A stretch of 64,000 nucleotides of DNA from assembly GCA_025667525.1 (NCBI GenBank), contig CM046875.1:201352125-201416124 (forward strand), written 5' to 3'. The notes beneath the pieces were generated by a model, which was given only the letters and a program-made list of their open reading frames with translations, made no database searches and had not been told where the DNA came from. Each line of letters starts with the position of its first letter. Position 1 is the first letter of the stretch. The position numbers and the translations under genes were made by a program. Source of the stretch: Glebionis coronaria. Lineage: Eukaryota; Streptophyta; Magnoliopsida; Asterales; Asteraceae. Positions 24,225 through 34,891 of this stretch are shown here, one piece after another.

Positions 24225-24958
24225 CTCTTATCGGGTCTTTCAGCTTCCCCGAACTCATCGCGTTCCTGCAACATCTCAAGCTTTCTTGCTGCGTCAGCCA
24301 CTTGTGCTACTGTATTGAACGTAGCACATACCAGATTGTTCGCGACCGAGGTGCGAAGTGCCCACCTAAAATGGTGTGCCTGCTCCTCAGGAGTACCAGC
24401 CGCTGCTCCTAGAAAACCAGCAAGGCGAAGAAAGCGCTGCATGAATTCGTTGCTATTCTCGCCCTGTCTCTGACGTATCCCGTGGTATTCACGCTTGAGT
24501 TTGTCCTGCTCTGCCTTAGGAAAGAACTGTTCCATCACTCTCTCCTTGAATTGGGCCCATGTCAAACCAGCGACCCATTCATCACCTCCTTCTGACTGCG
24601 TCAAAGCTAGCCACCAGTTGAGTACATCACCTTCAAACCTGTAGCACGCCAATCTTGCCTTGAAGGCGGGGTCACATCCCATAGCATTGAAGATTTTCTC
24701 AATGTGAGTCAGCCAGCTTTCAGCATCGCTGGGGCTATCAGTCTTTTCGAAAGCTCTAGGACGGAGCTTGTTAAATCTTTCCAACCATACCGCTAGAGTC
24801 ACTGGGGGAGGAGGAGGAGGAGGTGCATGATTCTGCGGCTGCTGATTATTCGCAGCTTGGACTTCAGCACGAATGTCATTCCTCAGTTGAGGAAGTAAGG
24901 CTTGCATGGCAGCCTGAATCGCAGCATTGAGCTGCTCTTGCTCGCGTGTGAGAACCAT
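24225..24958 (-). CDS. gag: Tekay-2 Gag (exon 1): capsid domain
   Basis: I chose the start at 24958 (MVLTREQEQLNAAIQ) rather than the upstream in-frame ATG at 25000, because the extra 14 residues are hydrophobic and atypical and a splice-acceptor-like tract (..ctgtcAG|ATG) abuts 24958. The N-terminus is an amphipathic Gln/Ala-rich helix, followed by a Pro-rich run (PPPPPPP). A retrotransposon gag capsid domain follows (WLTHIEKIFNAMGC; FEGDVLNWW; WAQFKERVMEQFFP; EFMQRFLRLAGF). In unspliced RNA translation stops at 24221, giving a 245-residue Gag without zinc knuckles. In spliced RNA it continues into exons 2-4 and Pol. Gag forms the cytoplasmic virus-like particle. Confidence 0.88.
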
Positions 24959-25405
24959 CTGACAGTATAACATAAAACATATGATTAACAGTTCAAACAT
25001 AAAATATATAAAAGAAAAAAATTTTATGCCAAAATTTCACGAGAAAAATTTTATGCAAGAAAATCTTTGTATGAATGCATGATGCAGTTTTATGAAAACT
25101 TTTGATGCTCGAGAGTGAACGCCTTCGGTCAGTTCACTCAAAATAAAAAGACATATCGAGGGGACGCCTATGGGTCGGTCCCAAATCTAAAAGTTTCGAT
25201 AAAACACATGCGACTAAATAGGGCCAGTCCTGTACCAACCATTACTTAGTCAAAAACCCTGTAACAATGACATGTATATGTATGCTTAAAAATGATGAAT
25301 GCATGAAAACAACTGTCAGTTCTAGGAAGACCGTAGTGACTACCCACTAATTACAGGTCATATTTGAGAGCCTACAGGTCGAAGCCTTGGCTCTGATACC
25401 ATAAT
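24959..25405 (-). promoter_or_regulatory. Tekay-2 5' leader with primer binding site and hairpin
   Basis: This is the untranslated leader between the 5' LTR and gag. The primer binding site is the complement of 25389-25401 (TGGTATCAGAGCC), matching the 3' end of initiator tRNA-Met and lying four bases from the LTR. A perfect inverted repeat GAGTGAAC/GTTCACTC (25113-25120 and 25132-25139) with an 11-base loop could be an RNA packaging or dimerisation hairpin. An acceptor-like tract ends at 24959, next to the gag ATG. Confidence 0.75.
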
Positions 25406-28400
25406 TGTAACACCCCATTTTGGAAATGGAATATTACGCATATCATGGCGTGTCATCAAAGCATACAAGGATAAATGTCTAAGCATTATTCAACCATAAA
25501 AGGAAATACCGGAATCAAACATCGGTACCCCAAAGTAAAGCTCATCACACACAAACATAAATACTGTAAAAGGAAGGACGAAACAATGTCCAAAGCAACT
25601 GTATCAAAGTAAAGGAAATGCATAAAGTAAAGAAAGACAGTAAAGCTTCCAGTCCATATGCACCTACGTTTGAGATCTACGAGCGTCCCTGAGTACCTGC
25701 CGTTTTGGGAACATGAAAAGGAAAACGGCTGAGCAAGACGCTCAGTGCACGGATGTACAATAAAGCATGAAATAGGATAAGTATGTAACATATAACAGCG
25801 GAAGACTAAGTACTGAGTAAACTGGTTAAGTATCATGAAAACTGGTTTTATAGTTTGAAAAGCCTTATGTTTAACCTGTGAAAACTGTTTTAACATATAT
25901 ATACCATAACCCATATAGGTCATGAAAAGGTCACGTGCATGAATACTTGGAGGGGTGACCTCATCATGCTGATTAGAGGGGATGCCTCTAATCAATATAC
26001 TGATTTGGGTAGGAGGGATCAACTCCTTGTGAAGGGTGCAAGGCACACACCACATTCACCATGATAAACTGAATAAAACATGTAACTAGGATGCACCCAT
26101 ACGCCCCACCTGATATAATAATATGGCCAAACTGAAAAGGGACGCCACGAGCAATCACTCCGCCGTGGGGAAGTCATAACATCGGTGCCTCCAATGCTAT
26201 GGTTATGGTACCTCCATAACTAGGTGAAACTGGTCATGCTTGTATATGGCTATAGTTTATGCTAAATTAACATAAGCAGTTCAAAACAATAAAACAAATG
26301 CTGGGGAAAACAGTTGGCTGCATACGGGGAAATCCTAATAAGGAAGGAATGTCCATACTGAAAGGACGGGAATCCGTACCTCAAGTCCAGTGAATGAACG
26401 GAAGAAAGACTCCTACTTCTGGATCACTAACGCTACATGAATACACACGTGTATAAGTATCGATTCACTGATTACGTACTGGGTTCTGTGTCTTGTTATA
26501 GCTGATTTGGTATGTTTTAGGTCATGGTTCACTGTTTAAAGCCTTAAACTGTGTTTATCTAGTATTCTAATTAATCTGATTAAGTATTACTGGTGTTTCA
26601 TGTATTATTATACTTACTGTGTAATAATAAGTAACTTTCCAAAAATAGCAGGTTTCCAAAAATAGAAAGTTTCCAAAAATAGAAAGTTTCCAAAAATAGA
26701 AAGTTTCCAAAAATAGAAAGTTACCAAAAATAGAAAGTTTCCAAAAATAGAAAGTTTCCAAAAATAGAAAGTTTCCAAAAATAGAAAGTTTCCAAAAATA
26801 GAAAGTTTCCAAAAATAGAATTTACTGCCTAAAATAGATTAGTTTCTAAAAATAGAAAGTTTCCAAAAATAGATCAACTGCCTTAATTAAATAAGTTTCC
26901 ATATATAGAAGGTTTCCATAATTAGATTAGCTGCCTGAAATAGATTGATTTCCATATATAGAAGGTTTCCATAATTAGATTAGTTGCCTTATTTAATTAA
27001 GTTTCTATAAATAGAAGTTTCCATAATTAGAATTAAGCTGATTACATAAGCTAACATATAAGTCTAAGTGTTATAAGCTTATTCTTAAGTCATATGATAT
27101 AGTGTATAGTTTAATTATTATTTCATGTATTTTAATTAAACTATAGGTTAAGCATTTTAATTAAAGTGTAACATGTATTAATTAAAATGAAATGAAAATA
27201 CTTAGGTTAAAATGTGTATTATTATTAATAATAATATAACCTAAGTCATGTCTAAATTAATTAATTATAGGCATGTTTTAATAATTAATTAATTATAACT
27301 TATAACATAAAATACTTAGGTTAAAATAATGTCATGATAAACTAATAATTAAAATAACCTAAGTCATGATTTAATTAATATTTCATGCTATTAATTAATT
27401 ATATCCTAAGTTCATGATTCATAAAAATTACATGTAACATAGATCATGATTTTAACCAACGAACCATGAATCGGGTATGAATTCGACACCGTACCCCGGG
27501 CCAAACCCGGGGCACACGTGTCCCCTTGCTGCCGTGGGTCCCACATGAGCCAACCAAGACCAATTGTGGTCTTGGTGGTGGCGGCAATAGCAAACCAAAC
27601 CCCCCCTCGGGTTTGTTTGCTAGGCGGCCAAAAACAAACACCCTTATAAACCATTCTTTGATTTTAATTAATACCAAAACATGTTAGATCAATGATTAAT
27701 TACCTTGTTTTCATAAGAAAATAATAACATGTTCATGAAAATTATCAAAGATTAAAAGAATTAAAAGAATTAAAAAGAAGGGTTAGAAAGGTATACCACT
27801 ATGTAGCTTGGAAAAAGGATGAACAAACACGTATTCTAACACTTGTTTTTAAGATCAAAATCAAACAAACACCCTCCTATGGTGGTGTATAGGTGGCGGC
27901 ACAAAGAGAGCAAAAAGGAGAGGAGAAAAACTCTTTTAGGGTTTTTGTTTATTTCTTGTAAAATGAAAAGTGAAAACAAGTTTAACACTTTACCCCCCTT
28001 AACTTGTAAAGTCCATGGGCCAAGCCCATTTTGTCCATGTGTGCCGTGGGTATGGGGGCCCCACATGGGGTACCCGTACCTTTCTCGTGTCCCGATGTTT
28101 CGTGTTCGTTCGTGGTTAAACGTGCTCGTGTTTAACGTGTTTCTGTTTCTTTTAACGTGTCGTTTATCGTAAACTTAACGCTCGTAAATATATTATAAGT
28201 ATTTACGTAATTATTTTAGTTAGTATTTTAAATGGTGTTCATGATTTAATTATGTTCACGTGATATATTATTAACTGTTTATCATGGGTTCGTACGTAAT
28301 CGATACTTGTCCTGACATACACGTATGCACTTGCTTGATTATTAGCACATGAATGTGATCAATACTACATGAGGTAAGTTTTAATCTAGAACGTACGATC

Positions 28401-28440
28401 TTAAGGGCACTATTCATGGTAAAAGCATGCGGGTTTTACA
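25406..28440 (-). repeat. Tekay-2 5' LTR
   Basis: It is the same length as the partner at 17037-20071, differing at 16 positions in my line-by-line comparison, mostly transitions. It carries the same 17-bp array (26642-26821). It is followed by the second TSD copy cctac. The 189-codon ORF at 25486-26055 is interrupted in the other copy and is not a gene. Confidence 0.92.
26642..26821 (-). repeat. 17-bp tandem array in Tekay-2 5' LTR
   Basis: This is the same unit and copy number as at 18273-18452. The identity of copy number shows that the array has not changed since insertion. Confidence 0.9.
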
Positions 28441-28445
28441 CCTAC
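28441..28445. repeat. Target-site duplication of Tekay-2, high-coordinate copy (cctac)
   Basis: It directly follows the LTR end ..GGGTTTTACA and matches 17032-17036. Removing the insertion rebuilds the Athila-2 polypurine tract AAGTGTAGGGGA next to its LTR. Confidence 0.92.
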
Positions 28446-29116
28446 ACTTGAACATTGTCATGTCCTCATGCAATTATATATATTTTAAAGCACAAATTTA
28501 CATTCTCTTCATAATTAATCCACCTTGGCCATATGGAATGCATCTACACTACTCTAAACTACATGATGCATGATTTTGACATTTAACAATGCAATGAACA
28601 AAATACAATTCTATCTATATCTTTTTTATTTTTCTTGAAATGGTTTTGATTGAAATAACTCATAAAGAATTCAATGACTTTGATTAGGGCTTGGGTACCA
28701 TGGACATTTATCACCCTCAAGTTTCACTTTCCCCATACCAAGCTTAAAAATGGGATCATTGCATTCACAAGTAAAAAGTGCATCAACTTATTCATGATAG
28801 TTAAATGTGGAACCGGTTATTATTTGAGAAAATTGCTTGTGCGCAAATTTGTCATTTATTCAAGTGTGAAGTATAAGAAGTGCAAAATCCAAAAATAAGG
28901 AAGCACGGTTTTAATCCTAAGTAATACTCTCATCCATTACTTGAAAAACCGCTCACAATTAATACAAGTCCGTTTCAACAGTAATAAGACATTCGCCTTA
29001 TGTGTAAAATCCTCATGTCATGCTTTCATAAGTAGCTACACACTCGCTAAGGAAAGAAAAATAAAACTCACGCAATAATTTACATCCGCCATCTTTTTGA
29101 GACTTTGGATCTTCAA

Positions 29117-29190
29117 CCCCGCAACCCGTCAAGGTAATATTGGATTGGAGCAATCTATTGAATCCCCGCAACCCGTCAAGGTAATATTGG
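29117..29190. repeat. 28-bp direct repeat
   Basis: 'ccccgcaacccgtcaagg' plus ten following bases occurs twice, near 29117-29145 and 29164-29191, separated by about 18 bases. It is probably a local slippage duplication in the Athila-2 noncoding region. Confidence 0.75.
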
Positions 29191-29237
29191 AACTCAATAG
29201 TCACTATAATTAACACCACACTGCCCCTCTTGGGAGT

Positions 29238-29372
<135 letters not shown>

Positions 29373-30548
29373 TTTTTTTTTCTTTTCTTTTTCTTTTCCT
29401 CTTTTTTTTTCTAGCCACTCATTTTTTTTTTGTAAGCCACTCTTATTTTTCTTTATTCCTTACAAAGAAATTTGAAAAGAATAAAAGGAAAAACACCCGC
29501 TAAATATTAAGCATGACATAAGTCTTGTACACATAAAACGTTCTAACTTAGAATCTTAAGAAGTACTCATACCAACCATGAATGATTAGACAAAAATGCA
29601 TAAGAGATTACAAATCAATTAAAACCGTTCTTGATTATTTATTAAAAATTATATACATGCGAAGAAAATAGACGTAAAGAAGAGAAGGGTTTAGCCACAA
29701 GTAATTATCATGAAGTTTATCTAGCCCTTTTACACTTGCTTCAACTATATCATTTCCCATTCTCCACAAACTTAAAATCTCAAATAATGAGAGTGGTGGA
29801 TGCTTAGCCTAATAGACCAATGAAGGACTACATGGTTAAGGATACTAGCTAGAGAGTGCTTAGATAAGCAAACTCGGGTTGAGTCAAAATATCCATGGCG
29901 GGCCTAATATGTCAAAGATGTCTAAATTTGTTAAACCATGTCCTTATTATATTTTTTTCCTTTTATATATTTTTGATGAAAGATAAAAGAAGAAATATAT
30001 ACAATGCAAATGTGTTATGCAAATGAAAAATATATGATGCAAAAATTATGAATGCATATTTTTGGTGGCCAAAGTAGATCAAAAATTTGAAAAATGTTGA
30101 AAATCCAATTTCCATGTTATCATGAAAGACAATGACAAGTTCTAGGTAAGGTCACTTCGATAGAAGACCCCCTACACTTAAGCTAAACATTGTCCTCAAT
30201 GTTTAAGAGCATGGAAGTATAAAAACTTCCCCTACACTTATGACAATGGATAGACTTTGCTTAACCCAAGTTAAGGAAAAGACAACTATTAGTGAAATCA
30301 TGTTTAAGCACAAGGTGTCAATGAAAAATCACTATAGTAACGAAGTGAACCGGATACAAGGGGCCTCCTCCATAAGCTCCAAAGCATGAAATGAGTGAGC
30401 AACCCTACAAACAATCATGAAGACAAAAGAAGGTCTCCCCTACACTTATCTCCAAGTCTATACCTTTATTTCTAACCTACAACACTCTAAACCTAGTTAT
30501 ACGATGCTTGAGTTAATGAGTCTCTAGCTCGACTCGTCCCTCAATGAA

Positions 30549-33500
30549 TCAATTCATGGGGAAAATGGGGATCTCTTGGACCATTTCAACGGAAATGTCC
30601 TCCCCAAAGTAAAGCTTAACACGGTGACCATTCACTTTAAAATTTGGACCATCGGGTTGTGACAACTCAATAGTTCCATATGGAAACACTTGAGAAATAG
30701 TGAATGGACCGGACCATCTTGACTTAAGCTTGCCCGCAAAAAGTTTCAATCTTGAGTTAAAGAGGAGAACCGGCTCTCCAACTTTGAACTCACGATTCTT
30801 GATCTTAGCATCATGCAATTTCTTAGTCTTTTCCTTGTAAAGCAAAGAATTTTCATAGGCATTGGCTCTCAATTCATCCATCTCATTGAGTTGATCTTTC
30901 CTATGGGAACCGGCTTGGTTTAAATTAAAGTTAGCCCACTTGAGAGCCCAAGATGCCTTGTGTTCCTAACTCAAATGGGAGGTGTCTTGTGTTCCATAGA
31001 CAAGCCTATAAGGAGTACAACCAATTGGTGTTTTAAAAGCCATCCTAAACGCCCAAAAAGCATCATCAAGCTTATCCGACCAAGAAGCTCGATGCTCTCC
31101 CACCGTTCTTTCTAAAATTCTCTTTAAACCACGATTTGTGACCTCGGTTTGACCATTTGTTTGAGGGTGATACGCGGTAGAAAGTCTATGATTAACTCCA
31201 TATTTCTTCATAACTCTCATGAATTGATCATTACAAAAGTGCGTACCACGATCACTTATGATGGCCCGAGGTACACCAAATCTAGCAAACAATTGTTTCA
31301 AAAACTTCACAACAACTCTAGCATCATTGGTAGGTAAGGCTTTAGCCTCCACCCATTTTGACACATAATCCACCGCCACAAGTATATACTTGTTTCCCTT
31401 AGAGGATGGAAAAGGTCCCATGAAATAAATGCCCCACACATCAAATATCTCACACTCTTGAATAAAATTTTGTGGCATCTCATCACGTTGCGTAATTTTT
31501 CCTTATCTTTGACACACATCACAAAATTTCACCATTTCATGGGCATCTTTGTAAATGGAAGGCCAATAGTAACCCGAATCAAAGACTTTCTTGGCGGTAT
31601 AGTTGGGCCCAAAATGTCCACCCGTAGGTCCTTTATGACACGCTTCTAAGATCTTAAATGCCTCGGGCCCATCTACACACCGTCTAATGATTTGGTCCGC
31701 ACATTGCCTAAAAAGATAAGGATCATCCCAAAAGTAGTACTTAACTTCCTTAATAAACTTCTTCTTTTGTTGATAAGTAAGACCCTCAATAAGCACATTG
31801 CCCACAAGATAGTTTGCGATATCCGCAAACCAAGGAGTGGCATCCTCTTGGGAAGAGATAGACATGAGCTCCTATAATGGAAAGGATTCATTGATTTCTT
31901 GATGTGGCAAATCTCCTTGACAAGGATGCTCAAGTCTACTCAAGTGATCCGCCGCTAAATTCTCGGCCCCTTTCTTATCACGAATTTCTATCTTAAACTC
32001 TTGAAGCAACAAAACCCATCTCAAAAGCCTAGGCTTAGCATCTTGTTTTGTCATAAGATACTTGAGAGCGGAATGATCCGTATACACTATGGTTTTGGAA
32101 AGAACAAGGTATGGTCTAAACTTCTCAAAAGCATATACTATAGCGAGCAACTCTTTTTCCGTGGTAGTGTAATGAAGTTGTGCACCAGTCATGGTTTTAC
32201 TCGCATAGTGTATAGGTTGAAAATGCTTATTAACTCTTTGTCCTAAGACGGCCCCCACCGCATAATCACTAGCGTCACACATAAGCTCAAAAGGTAATAC
32301 CCAATTTGGAGAAACCAAAACGGGAGCCTTAGTCAATTTCTCCTTAAGAGTCTCAAAAGAGTCCAAACAATCTGGGTTAAAAATGAAAGGAGCCTCTTTC
32401 TCCAAGAGGTGAGTCATCGGTCGAGCTATCTTAGAAAAATATTGTATAAAGCGCCTATAAAATCCCGCATGACCTAAGAAACTCCTCACACCTTTAACCG
32501 AGGTGGGTGGGGGAAGCTTAGCAATCACATCAATTTTAGCTCGATCCACTTCTAATCCCTTGTTGGATATTTTGTGTCCTAAAACAATCCCTTCTTTCAC
32601 CATAAAGTGACATTTCTCCCAATTAAGCACTAAACGTGTTTCCTCACAACACTTAAGCATTCTCTCAAGATTGGTGAGACATGAGGTAAATGAATTTCCA
32701 AAGACGGAAAAATCATCCATAAAAACCTCTATAGTTTGCTCTATCATGTCATGGAAAATCGCCATCATGCACCTTTGAAACGTCCCCGGTGCATTACATA
32801 AGCCAAAAGGCATCCCCTTGTAAGCAAATGTACCGTAGGGACAAGTGAATGTGGTCTTTTGTTGATCCTTAGGGTCAATTGGTATTTAGAAATAACCCGA
32901 AAAGCCATCAAGAAAGCAATAGTACTCATTTCCCGCTAAGCGTTCAAGCATTTGATCCATAAAAGGTAATGGGAAATGGTCTTTCCTAGTCGCCTCATTG
33001 AGTTTTCTATAATCAATACAAACTCTCCAACCGGTCACAAGTCTCGTGGGAATAAGCTCATTGTTCTCATTAGGCACCACGGTGATTCCACCCTTCTTTG
33101 GAACACAATGAACCGGGCTAACCCATGGAGAGTCGGAAATGGGGTAAATCATACCTGCATCTAAGAGTTTAATCACTTCCTTCTTAATAACCTCATGGAT
33201 TTTTGGGTTAACTCTCTTTTGATTTTGAATGGCGGGTTTATAGTCATCCTCCATAAGGATTTTTTGTGTTCAAAAATGTGGATCAATTCCCCTTATGTCG
33301 GATATTTTCCATGCTAAAGCTTTCTTGTGTTTCTTAAGGACTTCAATAAGTCGCTCCTTCTCATCCTCTTTCAACTCGTTAGCAATGATCACAGGTAATT
33401 GGTCTTTGCCCTCTAAGAAAGCATACTCTAAGTGGGATGGAAGGTCCTTAAGTTCAATAGGAGGTGGACTCTCTATGGAAGGTTTTACTATGGAAGGTTC

Positions 33501-33631
33501 CTCAATGGTAACTTCTTGTGGAATAGGAGAAGGAATGGGGTCCTCATTGAGCAACTTTTGGATTATAAGAATGTCTTCTTCCCAATTAACAGGAGAATCA
33601 TCATCACCAAGAAAGTTTGACTCAAATTCCT
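30549..33631 (-). pseudogene. pol: Athila-2 pol: RT, RNase H, integrase (decayed)
   Basis: A single minus frame runs from the SIRE-B insertion edge to 30549, with stops at 33270, 32886, 31872, 31503 and 30966. RT has [24 protein letters not shown] and the active site FMDDFSVFG. RNase H has [14 protein letters not shown] and [10 protein letters not shown]. Integrase has the HHCC zinc region (about 31500-31620) and core. Two stops fit C to T changes (GYF-stop-IPI and CQR-stop-GK, where Gln is usual). The first catalytic Asp of the integrase is Tyr here (WGIYFMGPF), so this integrase was dead apart from the stops. A small local frame slip sits just before 30966. It is closely related to Athila-1 pol. 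Confidence 0.9.
33627..33631. repeat. Target-site duplication of SIRE-B, left copy (ttcct)
   Basis: ttcct precedes the LTR start TGTTAGAAA at 33632 and recurs at 62181-62185 after the other LTR. Joining the flanks links the Athila-2 protease-side reading (..SDFLLEE) to ..FESNFLGDDD in one frame. Confidence 0.92.
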
Positions 33632-33962
33632 TGTTAGAAATACGTTTTTACGTATATTAGAAGTATCGGTCACTCCACAATAATATTCATGTTGTAATAG
33701 CTCGTAGTTAGATAATAGTTGTTATTTGCTTATTAACTTAAGTAAGAACCGGTCCATGGGCTTGTCATGGACCGGCCCAAGCCCAATGTTTAGCTTGGAC
33801 TATAAATACCCCTTTCCACTAAGGAAAGGGGTTGGTTGTTGTTCCATTTCACATTTCATAGTAATAAAATCTTCCATATATTTCTCTCACTTTCTCTCTC
33901 TAGTTTCTCTCACTAGAAAACATCAACCCACTTCATAGATTCATAGGTTATCAATTTCTACA
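33632..33962 (+). repeat. SIRE-B 5' LTR (331 bp)
   Basis: It starts TGTTAGAAATACG and ends TTTCTACA. It holds a perfect palindrome CCGGTCCATG..CATGGACCGG (33749-33758 and 33766-33775), a TATA box (33801) and aataaaa near 33861, then CT-rich sequence. It differs from the 3' LTR by a single base that I could see (ggcccaag versus ggcctaag). Confidence 0.93.
33801..33808 (+). promoter_or_regulatory. TATA box of SIRE-B LTR promoter
   Basis: TATAAATA is followed after about 60 bases by aataaaatc, as expected for U3/R. The same box is at 62019-62026 in the 3' LTR. Confidence 0.75.
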
Positions 33963-33964
33963 TT

Positions 33965-33978
33965 TGGTATCAAGAGCT
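33965..33978 (+). promoter_or_regulatory. SIRE-B primer binding site
   Basis: TGGTATCAAGAGCT starts two bases after the LTR. It resembles the initiator tRNA-Met site TGGTATCAGAGC with one extra A, so pairing would be imperfect after eight bases. Confidence 0.75.
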
Positions 33979-34891
33979 ATGGGGTGATTTAAGGTAAGGA
34001 TTGTGTTGCTTTTTTAGTTTTTGAATCTATTAGTGATCTTTAGGAAAAATCAATCTTGAATCTTGTTATTTTTGGTGTTTTTGTTATTGGGATTGATTGA
34101 TAAGGATTGGGTTTAGCTTATTTTGGTAAAAATCATAAAACTTTTTGTGGTTTTGGATCAAAAATCGGGGTTTTAAGCTGTTTTAGAAGTCTCGGAAACA
34201 TTTCACCAGATTATTCCGAATAGGATTTTCCGAATAGGAAGGTTTTCCGAATAGACGGTTTATTCCGAATAGAAGTTCCGAATAGGAAGGTTTTCCGAAT
34301 AGAAGGTTTATTCCGAATAGAAGTTCCGAATAGGATAGTATTCCGAATAGGAAGGGTTTTTCCGAATAGACTTTCCGTTTAGAAGAAACTTTCCGAATAG
34401 CCACATTTTTTCCGAATAGAAGATTTTTTCCGAATAGCAACAAACTTTCCGAATAGCCAATTTTTCCGAATAGACACCAATTTTCCGAATAGCCATTTTT
34501 TCCGAATAGACACCAATTTTCCGAATAGCCAAAATTAGGAAATATTCCGAATTGCCATCATTCCGAATAGACCAGTTTTTCCGAATAGGCCAAATTGCCA
34601 AAATATTCCGAATTGAAGAAAACATTCCGAATAGGGGTTTTTCCGCATAAGGGTTATTCTGCATAGAGTTTATTCCGAATAGGGTATTTTCAGCATAGGA
34701 TTATTCCGAATAGGCATTATTCCGAATAAGGGTTTATTCTGAGTTTGGGTTATTCTGTATAAGCAAGTTCAAGGGGTATTTGAGTTTTTTCGACGATCTT
34801 TAGTGGATTTAATCTTGAGTTTAACCAACACAACACAAATTCTCAACCTTTCTTCACTGCTCGATCAACCGATAATCTTTGAGTCTGTTAA
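33979..34891 (+). promoter_or_regulatory. SIRE-B 5' leader with splice-donor-like site
   Basis: This is the untranslated leader. A strong donor consensus AAG|GTAAGG has its GT at 33994-33995. Most of the leader is the repeat array listed separately. No upstream coding sequence is visible; ORFs on the opposite strand here are repeat artefacts. Confidence 0.6.
34214..34763 (+). repeat. Array 1 of TTCCGAATAG in the gag leader
   Basis: About 23 exact copies of the 10-bp core TTCCGAATAG and several variants (TTCCGAATTG, TTCCGCATAA, TTCTGCATAG) are separated by irregular 3-17-base T- or A-rich linkers. The spacing is irregular but the core is preserved, which argues against simple slippage. The same core dominates array 2 upstream of the third ORF. 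Confidence 0.93.

Larger units (their letters stand above)
17037..28440 (-). mobile_element. Tekay-2: full-length chromodomain Ty3/gypsy element with introns
   Basis: There are two 3035-bp LTRs (17037-20071 and 25406-28440) with TGTAA..TTACA ends and a perfect TSD cctac. The primer binding site (complement of 25389-25401) and polypurine tract (20072-20085) fix minus orientation. Internal genes are gag, zinc knuckle, protease, RT, RNase H, integrase and chromodomain, the order of plant chromoviruses; the long LTRs and protein wording suggest the Tekay/Del lineage. I count 16 substitutions and no indels between the LTRs (about 0.53%). Coding defects are limited to one TGA in integrase, so the element is young and nearly intact. 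Confidence 0.93.

Noticed and set aside
25486..26055. 189-codon ORF in the Tekay-2 5' LTR
   Set aside because: The same sequence in the other LTR is broken by stops, it has no domain, and it lies over U3/U5 sequence.
34183..34664. Minus-strand ORFs over array 1
   Set aside because: Same artefact as array 2: a repeat without stops in the leader of gag.
34214..34763. CRISPR-like array of short direct repeats
   Set aside because: The core is only 10 bases, linkers vary from about 3 to 17 bases and are low complexity, and the setting is a plant retrotransposon leader.
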